Source: Bacteroidia bacterium (GTDB lineage: Bacteria > Bacteroidota > Bacteroidia > Bacteroidales > GCA-2748055). Taken from it: a stretch of 5,341 nucleotides of DNA. A program made the translations under genes and the position numbers. The notes below the pieces were generated by a model that saw only the letters and a program-made list of their open reading frames with translations, was not told the origin of the DNA and did no database searches. How positions within the stretch are numbered: the first letter of the stretch is position 1; the number at the start of each line of letters is the position of its first letter. Positions 1-5,341 of this stretch are shown piece after piece. The stretch spans positions 1-5,341 of the forward strand of contig SPBY01000263.1 in NCBI GenBank assembly GCA_004525825.1, given 5' to 3'.

Positions 1-1
1 C

Positions 2-1864
2 CATTACAAAGGAGACTTCTCTATTTCCACCCTGGAGGATGCTTCGGTGGATTACCGGTGGTTTAGGGGAGGATGGTACGATGCCCGTACCATGCTCTGG
101 GATGATATTGAAAAGGGGGAACCCATCTCCGATACAGCCAGCTCCGGATCGGTAAATGCATCCCTCTATGTTCCGGTAATACTCCAGCCGGGCGAATCAA
201 AAACCGTTCACCTGCTCATGTCGTGGTATGTGCCTCACTCCGACCAGCGCTTTGGAGGAATTGCCCCGGTACAGGGGGCGGCGGAATGTGATCCGGCACT
301 GGGTTGCTGTTCCCCGGAATATACCGCCCAGTTTTATGAGCCCTGGTACTCCGGCAGGTTTACCGGTATCGAGGAAGTTTCTCAATACTGGAGGTCCGAA
401 TACACCGAGCTGCTTAAGAAAGCGGAGCTGTTCAGCCAAACCTTCTTTGCTTCGGATGTGCCCCCAGTGGTACTCGAAGCAGTATCGGCCAACCTGGGCA
501 TCCTGAAATCCCCCACGATATTGAGGCAAAAAGACGGGGCAATCTGGGCATTTGAGGGTTGTTTTGATTCGGGCAGTGGATGTTGTATCGGATCGTGCAC
601 CCACGTATGGAACTATGCCCAGGCCATACCCCACCTTTTCCCCCGGATGGAGAGAACCCTAAGGGAGACGGAATTTAAACAGAGCCAGGATGAGAACGGA
701 CACCAGAATTTCCGTTCGGCCTTGCCCATCCAGGTCACCGACCATAACTTTCATGCGGCCGCTGACGGACAACTGGGCGGGATGATGAAGGTCTACCGTG
801 ACTGGCGCATCTCGGGCGATACGGAGTGGCTCCGATCGCTTTGGCCGCCGATTAAAGGCAGTTATGATTTCTGCGCCCTTAGCTGGGATCCCGATGGCAA
901 GGGAGTCCTGATGGAACCCCACCACAATACCTACGACATTGAGTTCTGGGGACCCGATGGCATGTGCAGCAGTATTTACCTGGGAGCTACCCAGGCCATG
1001 ATCCGGATGGCAGAGGCCCTGGGAGAGGAGAGTGACTCCTACCAGCAGATCCTGGACAAGGGGATCCACTTTATGGAAAACGAACTCTACAACGGGGAGT
1101 ACTTCATCCAACTTACCACCTGGAAGGGATTACACACACCTCCTCCAGATGAACACCTGGAGGAGAACTGGAACATCAACTATAGCGAAGAAGCCCTGGC
1201 CCTTCTTAAAAAGGAGGGACCCAAATACCAGTATGGAAACGGCTGCCTGGCCGATGGGATCATTGGCGCATGGTTCGATGCAGTTTGCGGCCTGCCTGAA
1301 TTCCTGGACCGGGAGATGGTTCAGAGTCACCTGGAAGCAGTCTACAAATCCAACCTCAGGACCGACCTTTCGGACCATGTGAATCCTCAGCGACCGGGCT
1401 TCGGGGCAGGAAAGGATGGTGGACTCCTGCTCTGCACCTGGCCCCGGGGCGATCAGCCCTCCCTGCCCTTTGTATACAGCAACGAGGTGTGGACAGGGAT
1501 CGAGTACCAGGTAGCCTCCCACCTGATGATGCATGGGGAGGTAGAAAAGGGTCTGGACATCGTACGGGAGGTGCGCAGAAGGTATGACGGGAGGATCCGA
1601 AATCCTTTCAACGAATATGAGTGCGGACACTGGTATGCCAGGGCCCTTTCCTCTTATGCCCTGTTGCAGGGTTTAACAGGTCTTTTTTATGATGCGGTGG
1701 ACAAAACGCTTTACATCCATTCACAACTCGGTGATGATTTTCAGTGCTTCATATCCACCGAAACAGGGTATGGACTGGCCGGACTCCGGAATGGAAAGCC
1801 TTTCCTGGAGGTGATGTACGGAAAAATTGAGGTGGAAAAATTTGAAAACAGGACCTCCTCCTGA
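2..1864 (+). CDS. GH116 / DUF608 family glycoside hydrolase (beta-glucosidase/glucosylceramidase-like), 5'-partial
   Basis: This is a retaining glycoside hydrolase of family GH116, the family of human GBA2, Thermoanaerobacterium TxGH116 and Sulfolobus SSO1353. It would cleave beta-glucosides or related beta-glycosides; the exact sugar cannot be read from sequence. The frame is open to the left edge, and the codons before the GTG at 47 already encode family-like sequence, so that GTG is not the start. About 620 residues are present; the family usually has 800-900, so the first part of the N-terminal beta-sandwich and any signal peptide are missing. The RGGWYDARTMLWDD stretch ends that domain. 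An alpha/alpha barrel follows, from about nt 400 to 1680. The predicted nucleophile is the Glu at 554-556 (WAFEG) and the predicted acid/base is the Asp at 935-937 (HNTYDIEF). They are 127 residues apart, the spacing I recall for SSO1353 (E335/D462). SCTHVWNYAQ (594-623) and NEVWTGIEYQVA (1481-1516) are further family blocks. A short beta-rich tail ends the protein. The family call is firm; substrate and location are open. Confidence 0.9.
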   Translation, partial: HYKGDFSISTLEDASVDYRWFRGGWYDARTMLWDDIEKGEPISDTASSGSVNASLYVPVILQPGESKTVHLLMSWYVPHSDQRFGGIAPVQGAAECDPALGCCSPEYTAQFYEPWYSGRFTGIEEVSQYWRSEYTELLKKAELFSQTFFASDVPPVVLEAVSANLGILKSPTILRQKDGAIWAFEGCFDSGSGCCIGSCTHVWNYAQAIPHLFPRMERTLRETEFKQSQDENGHQNFRSALPIQVTDHNFHAAADGQLGGMMKVYRDWRISGDTEWLRSLWPPIKGSYDFCALSWDPDGKGVLMEPHHNTYDIEFWGPDGMCSSIYLGATQAMIRMAEALGEESDSYQQILDKGIHFMENELYNGEYFIQLTTWKGLHTPPPDEHLEENWNINYSEEALALLKKEGPKYQYGNGCLADGIIGAWFDAVCGLPEFLDREMVQSHLEAVYKSNLRTDLSDHVNPQRPGFGAGKDGGLLLCTWPRGDQPSLPFVYSNEVWTGIEYQVASHLMMHGEVEKGLDIVREVRRRYDGRIRNPFNEYECGHWYARALSSYALLQGLTGLFYDAVDKTLYIHSQLGDDFQCFISTETGYGLAGLRNGKPFLEVMYGKIEVEKFENRTSS

Positions 1865-1879
1865 ATCCAGGCCGAGCTC
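1865..1879. other. 15-base gap between convergent genes
   Basis: This is the whole space between the TGA of the GH116 gene and the TAA of fkp on the other strand. It contains GAGCTC (1874-1879), a short palindrome, but no GC-rich stem followed by a T run on either strand. Transcripts from both sides must therefore end inside the opposing gene, by Rho, or by a structure I cannot recognise. Confidence 0.7.
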
Positions 1880-4738
1880 TTAAGAACGACTTACCTGGAA
1901 CCCGGTGCTGGAAATGCTGAAATCCACAAACCGGGCTAAGGAATTGGGGGGAAGCGATTCCAGGTTCTTCCTTACCTGCATGGCAGCTTCTGCCGATTTA
2001 GCAAACATCAGCAGGTATCCCCCTCCGCCGGCTCCTAGCAATTTATAGCCCAGGAGGTAATCATCGACCCGCTTAGTAAGCTCCTGTATCACCGGTGGAT
2101 TGGTGCCCTGATCCAGTTGTTGGTTCAAGGCCCAGCTGATGGCCACCTTTTCGGCCAGACCCTGGTAATCATTGGCCAGGATGGTGTCAAAGGTCTCACT
2201 GGCATGAACCTTCATCTCTCTGAAAATCTCCAGGTGAGAGGATGAATTCAGGAACATGGCCTTAACAATTTCGCCCAGGATGTCCCTGGCCACCCTGGTC
2301 ACGCCTGTATAGTACAAGAGCATCATTTGCCGGGTTTCGCGGTTGGTGAATAGCTGCTCGGGCAACCATTTGATCCCGGGATTCTGTCTGATACCGGATT
2401 CTGTTTCCAGCAGCTTCACCCCATTGAAGATCCCCCCGAATTGGTCCTGCCATCCACCCCCGGTGGTAAGCATCTGTTCCAGAATCAGTGTGCGGTAAGA
2501 TACCTCGTGATTGTCCCAGTTCAGTCCGCAAAAGTTACTAAGTGTACCCAATACTGTGGCCGCCAGGTTCGAACTGGTTCCCAGGCCCGATCCCTTCGGT
2601 ATGGCTGCCAGCAGGGATATTTCAATACCACACCCAAATTCTTTCAGCTGGGCTGTCAGGTTGGGATACTTTCTATCTGAGAACCTTGGACCGAAGCCAG
2701 CAAGGACCAGGGCCGCCTTGGGGATGGAGAAACCCCCTCCCAGCTGGTCATAAGTGTGAAGCTCCTCGTAATTTTCAATCTCCAGCTTATCTCCCAGGTC
2801 GATGGATCGCAGTACAATTTTCGGGGCTTCAATGGGTCTGGCATAGACCTGCAAAGGCAGCTGTCCGTTCAGCTCCACCGAAAGGTTGACCACCTTCCCT
2901 CCTTCCATGATGCAAAAAGGAGGAGTGTCGGTCCATCCCCCGGCCAGGTCGAGACGAACCGGGCTTCTGCCACAGAGGATCTGATCGTCCAGAAGGTTCC
3001 TGACGGGTCTGACCGGATCTGAATGCAGGGTGTTTATCATCTCCTGTCTCAGAATCCCGAAAGCTTCTTTCTCAAACCCTTGTGCCTGCACCCGGTTTCC
3101 GCATACCCGGGCACGAAACATGGCATCGTTGATCCTCTTGATCACCGGTTCCCCGGTGGAGAGCTCAGCGGGCATTTCCAGTCCCGACTCCCTGTAATCG
3201 ACCGAGGTTTGTTCCAGGTCCAGGTAATAAAAAATGCTCTTAGGGTGGTTGGCCGCCAGTTTGGGAAGGGACAGTTGTTTCAGCGCCTGTCGTTGTTTAT
3301 AAATGGCCGTCGCATCGGCCTGTTCCGAAAGTTGCCTGGCCGAAAGCCTTTCTGCACGCATCCAGTGGGAAGGATCTCCGTCGCGGTTTAGCAGCAGATC
3401 TAGCATTCCTGGAATTTCTTCCTTTGTCACAACCGGGAACAGGGGCAGATCGTAAATGGTAATATCCGGCTTACAACCCGCTTCCCCGGGTGCAATGTTC
3501 CGCTCTTGCATCCATTGTGCCAGAGCTTGATTCATCCAATGCTCGCCCTCTTTCATGGAGCCCCGGAACCGGTCTTCAAATCCATAGCTCCTGATACAGT
3601 ACCTATCCTTACCCATGGGGACCAGGTCCAGACAGAGGAATGCAGGGAGATTGAGTTCCCATTGATTTTCAGGAATGCCCGTAAGAATATGGTGATGACT
3701 GAGTTTCCAGCTTACTGGAATGAAAGAGTTCTCGATCCACAGGTGGTGGTGTTCACTGCCAAAGCTCACATGGATATCAGCATTCTGCTGAAAGATGGAA
3801 GGATGGTGGTCCGATTCACTGGCATACTTTAAGCGCTGATCCGTGACCCTGTTCTGAAGCCTGAGGGTGGATGAGATCAGGTCGCTGTTGCTTCCAAAAT
3901 GATAGAACTCCCCTTCATGCAAGGGGACCAGCTTCACTGACAAACCAGAGAGATCCGGGTCCGTAGAATCCGACTCATTGCCAAAAGTGGTGAGCATATC
4001 GTTGTACAGATCATAAAACCGGGGACCAAGATCTGAAAATGACTTACTTTCTTCGTCCCAGCCCGATTTCTTCATCAGTTTCAGGGTGGTTTCCGTGTTC
4101 ATCATCACGATCCCTGAATCCATCAGGTAATAATACTCCCGGGCATGTTCCCTGAGCTCCTCTACCGATGGCTTCTGCTTGACAAAAGAGAGCTGGTCCT
4201 GCTGCTCCCGCCGGCTGAAGAACACCCCGTGCCGCGAGGCGACGGCATCATCTACCCAGATCCCAAACACGAGGACATCGGCTTCGGGTAGCTTGTGGAA
4301 GCGGTCCGACGAAATGCACATCACATCCCCGCTGCCGATCAGTAGGGAATAACTGTCCGGCGCATTCTTTAGAATCCTTTCGTAATACCCCGACTGGAAA
4401 TCAAGCAGTTTCTGATCCAGATGCTGACCCTTGGACCAGCGAAAGACCGGCATGGGCAAAAGCGATTTCCCGTAAGGTGCATAGGCTGGCAACCTGCGGC
4501 TCTCTCCCCCTGAATGAATCACCAGACGTTGTCCCGATTCCAGCCACATTTTCAATGAGCCTTTGAACCCGGATTTTTGGTAGGCCGACCAGAGTATGTG
4601 TGCGGTCCCTCCCCCCGAACCCACTTTAATCCCGGCCGGATCTGAATCACAAAACCAGGTATCCGGATCCCGTTTCTCCAGCTTATGAAAAAGTGGGGGC
4701 ATTCCTGCAGGCAGGCTTATCAACTTCTGGATGCTCAT
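1880..4738 (-). CDS. fkp: Bifunctional L-fucokinase / L-fucose-1-phosphate guanylyltransferase (Fkp), complete
   Basis: This cytoplasmic enzyme of the fucose salvage pathway phosphorylates L-fucose with ATP and then uses GTP to make GDP-L-fucose, the donor for fucosylated capsule, O-antigen and glycoproteins. It has 952 residues, close to the roughly 950 of Bacteroides Fkp. The N-terminal half is the guanylyltransferase: a glycine-rich loop GSGGGTA (40-46), the nucleotide-binding signature GGESRRLPAYAPYGK (77-91), SGDVM (136-140) and a beta-helix-like region with LWIENS (333-338). The C-terminal half is a GHMP kinase: RSPVRLDLAGGWTDTPP (591-607), the phosphate loop PKGSGLGTSS (714-723), GGGWQDQFGG with the likely catalytic Asp765, and the third motif GAGGGGYLLM (902-911). 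All core motifs look intact. The start is supported because QKLISLP followed by WFCDSDPAG matches the known N-terminus. The gene begins 12 bases after the DUF1080 gene ends, which suggests an operon. The separate HddA/HddC heptose enzymes are related but are shorter, unfused proteins. Odd: a histidine-rich stretch at residues 311-350. Confidence 0.96.
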   Translation of the reverse strand: MSIQKLISLPAGMPPLFHKLEKRDPDTWFCDSDPAGIKVGSGGGTAHILWSAYQKSGFKGSLKMWLESGQRLVIHSGGESRRLPAYAPYGKSLLPMPVFRWSKGQHLDQKLLDFQSGYYERILKNAPDSYSLLIGSGDVMCISSDRFHKLPEADVLVFGIWVDDAVASRHGVFFSRREQQDQLSFVKQKPSVEELREHAREYYYLMDSGIVMMNTETTLKLMKKSGWDEESKSFSDLGPRFYDLYNDMLTTFGNESDSTDPDLSGLSVKLVPLHEGEFYHFGSNSDLISSTLRLQNRVTDQRLKYASESDHHPSIFQQNADIHVSFGSEHHHLWIENSFIPVSWKLSHHHILTGIPENQWELNLPAFLCLDLVPMGKDRYCIRSYGFEDRFRGSMKEGEHWMNQALAQWMQERNIAPGEAGCKPDITIYDLPLFPVVTKEEIPGMLDLLLNRDGDPSHWMRAERLSARQLSEQADATAIYKQRQALKQLSLPKLAANHPKSIFYYLDLEQTSVDYRESGLEMPAELSTGEPVIKRINDAMFRARVCGNRVQAQGFEKEAFGILRQEMINTLHSDPVRPVRNLLDDQILCGRSPVRLDLAGGWTDTPPFCIMEGGKVVNLSVELNGQLPLQVYARPIEAPKIVLRSIDLGDKLEIENYEELHTYDQLGGGFSIPKAALVLAGFGPRFSDRKYPNLTAQLKEFGCGIEISLLAAIPKGSGLGTSSNLAATVLGTLSNFCGLNWDNHEVSYRTLILEQMLTTGGGWQDQFGGIFNGVKLLETESGIRQNPGIKWLPEQLFTNRETRQMMLLYYTGVTRVARDILGEIVKAMFLNSSSHLEIFREMKVHASETFDTILANDYQGLAEKVAISWALNQQLDQGTNPPVIQELTKRVDDYLLGYKLLGAGGGGYLLMFAKSAEAAMQVRKNLESLPPNSLARFVDFSISSTGFQVSRS

Positions 4739-4750
4739 TTCTTTTAGATA
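4739..4750 (-). promoter_or_regulatory. A-rich translation start region of fkp, no Shine-Dalgarno motif
   Basis: On the minus strand the 12 bases between the DUF1080 stop and the fkp ATG read TATCTAAAAGAA. There is no GGAGG-like site at a usable distance. An A/T-rich leader just before the start is typical of Bacteroidota genes, which rely little on Shine-Dalgarno pairing, and it stands out against the GC-richer coding DNA. The gap is too short for a promoter, so fkp is probably read from the DUF1080 transcript, though a promoter inside the DUF1080 gene is possible. The DUF1080 TAG and the fkp ATG are in the same frame. Confidence 0.5.
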
Positions 4751-5341
4751 CTATTCCCCCGCGATGGGAGTCAGCACCATGTTCCGGTAGCTCACCATGC
4801 CATGGTCGCCCTGCAACAGGATGGGCCCGGGCGAGAACTGGTCGGAGGTCAGGGCACCCCCGGTCACTCCTTTTACCGGCTGATTATCAATGATTTTCTT
4901 TCCATTCAGTTTGACGGTCACATGCCTTTGGTAGAGGGTAATGTCCATTTTCTGCCATTCGCCAGCCGGCTTTTCAGCAGCTTCAGAAGGAGTGATTCTG
5001 CTATACAGGCCACCCATGTTGTGAGAATCCAGCTCCTTGCCATAACTGTCCATCACCTGAATTTCATAGATGCCGCGAAGGTATACTCCGCTGTTGCTTC
5101 CCTCGGGCACATTGACCTCCAGGGTCAGATTGAAATCCTCGAAAGTTGCTTTGGTTCGCAGGTTCCCGTAGGTGATATGTTCCTCACCTTCCTTTTGTTC
5201 AGGATTGTTCATCATCACACCATCTATGGCCTTCCATCCGCTCACTGCTCCCTTTTCTACCAGCTCCCAGTTATCCAGGTCCTTGCCGTTAAACAGTTTC
5301 ACCGCTTCCCCGAACATGGACTTTTTAATCTTTGGGGCCTC
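4751..5341 (-). CDS. DUF1080 (PF06439) family protein, 3-keto-disaccharide hydrolase-like, 5'-partial
   Basis: This is a concanavalin-like beta-sandwich protein of the DUF1080 family. Pfam now links the family to hydrolysis of 3-keto-glycosides, but many members are uncharacterised, so the activity here is an inference. The visible part is 196 residues. Recognisable blocks are LFNGKDLDNWEL near the start, SGVYLRGIYEIQVMDS in the middle, HNMGGLYSRITPSEAAEKPAGEWQ with short gaps between conserved residues, and GPILLQGDHGMVSYRNMVLTPI at the end; the domain is essentially complete. An ATG lies at 5317-5315, but the frame stays open to the right edge and encodes EAPKIKKS before it. Family members usually have a signal peptide or lipobox ahead of such a linker, so the true start is probably outside the window and the protein is probably periplasmic or a surface lipoprotein. 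It ends 12 bases before fkp on the same strand, as expected for an operon. There are no internal stops or frameshifts. Confidence 0.9.
   Translation of the reverse strand, partial: EAPKIKKSMFGEAVKLFNGKDLDNWELVEKGAVSGWKAIDGVMMNNPEQKEGEEHITYGNLRTKATFEDFNLTLEVNVPEGSNSGVYLRGIYEIQVMDSYGKELDSHNMGGLYSRITPSEAAEKPAGEWQKMDITLYQRHVTVKLNGKKIIDNQPVKGVTGGALTSDQFSPGPILLQGDHGMVSYRNMVLTPIAGE

Noticed and set aside
47..49. GTG at 47 as the start of the GH116 gene
   Set aside because: The same frame is open to the window edge and the upstream codons read as family-like sequence, so the gene starts outside the window.
659..1111. 150-codon open frame on the minus strand inside the GH116 gene
   Set aside because: Antisense shadow of the catalytic domain, with no family motif or start-region signal.
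1130..1630. 166-codon open frame on the minus strand inside the GH116 gene
   Set aside because: It lies fully antisense to clearly conserved GH116 sequence, and its translation shows no recognisable domain. Long antisense frames are common in GC-richer coding DNA.
1866..1899. TCCAGG / CCTGGA inverted repeat across the convergent junction as a bidirectional terminator
   Set aside because: Only six base pairs with a 22-base loop and no T run on either side; this can arise by chance.
2542..2889. Overlapping plus-strand open frames opposite the fkp kinase domain (also 2441-2680, 2511-2753, 2756-3022)
   Set aside because: They mirror the intact GHMP kinase coding sequence; several overlap each other in different frames and none shows a recognisable protein family.
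3023..3391. 122-codon plus-strand open frame opposite the middle of fkp (also 3506-3832)
   Set aside because: Antisense to conserved Fkp sequence with no domain or plausible independent start.
5315..5317. ATG at 5317-5315 as the start of the DUF1080 gene
   Set aside because: The frame continues to the edge with linker-like residues, and the family normally carries a signal sequence; starting here would also leave no export signal.
1..5341. RNA genes, insertion sequences, CRISPR repeats or toxin-antitoxin genes
   Set aside because: Nearly every base is covered by three intact conserved coding frames; no repeat arrays, tRNA-like folds or transposase motifs were seen on reading.

Overview
The window holds three protein-coding genes and almost no non-coding DNA. 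The likely source is a member of the Bacteroidota, probably a free-living or gut polysaccharide user. This rests mainly on the fused two-domain fucokinase / GDP-fucose pyrophosphorylase (Fkp). From memory, that protein resembles the Bacteroides enzyme along its whole length, down to the same C-terminal ending FQVSRS. The A-rich start region without a Shine-Dalgarno motif also fits. Planctomycetes or Verrucomicrobia, which are rich in DUF1080 and GH116 proteins, cannot be excluded.

Layout. Positions 2-1864 (+) hold the C-terminal two thirds of a GH116/DUF608-type glycoside hydrolase whose start lies left of the window. After a 15-base gap it meets, tail to tail, a complete 952-residue Fkp on the minus strand (1880-4738). 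Twelve bases upstream of the Fkp start ends a DUF1080 (PF06439) carbohydrate-active protein, also on the minus strand (4751-5341). Its N-terminus runs off the right edge. No RNA gene, mobile element, CRISPR array or convincing terminator was seen. The only non-coding bases are the two short gaps (15 and 12 bases), so any promoters lie outside the window.

How the genes may work together. All three act on sugars. The GH116 enzyme would release a monosaccharide from a beta-glycoside. The DUF1080 protein probably binds or cleaves a glycoside outside the cytoplasm. Fkp turns free L-fucose into fucose-1-phosphate and then GDP-L-fucose for surface glycans. DUF1080 and fkp look co-transcribed. The GH116 gene belongs to a separate, convergent unit, so a shared pathway with it is only suggested by proximity. 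No clearly new system is visible. The points most worth a second look are the DUF1080-fkp pairing, a histidine-rich stretch in the middle of Fkp, and cysteine clusters around the GH116 nucleophile.
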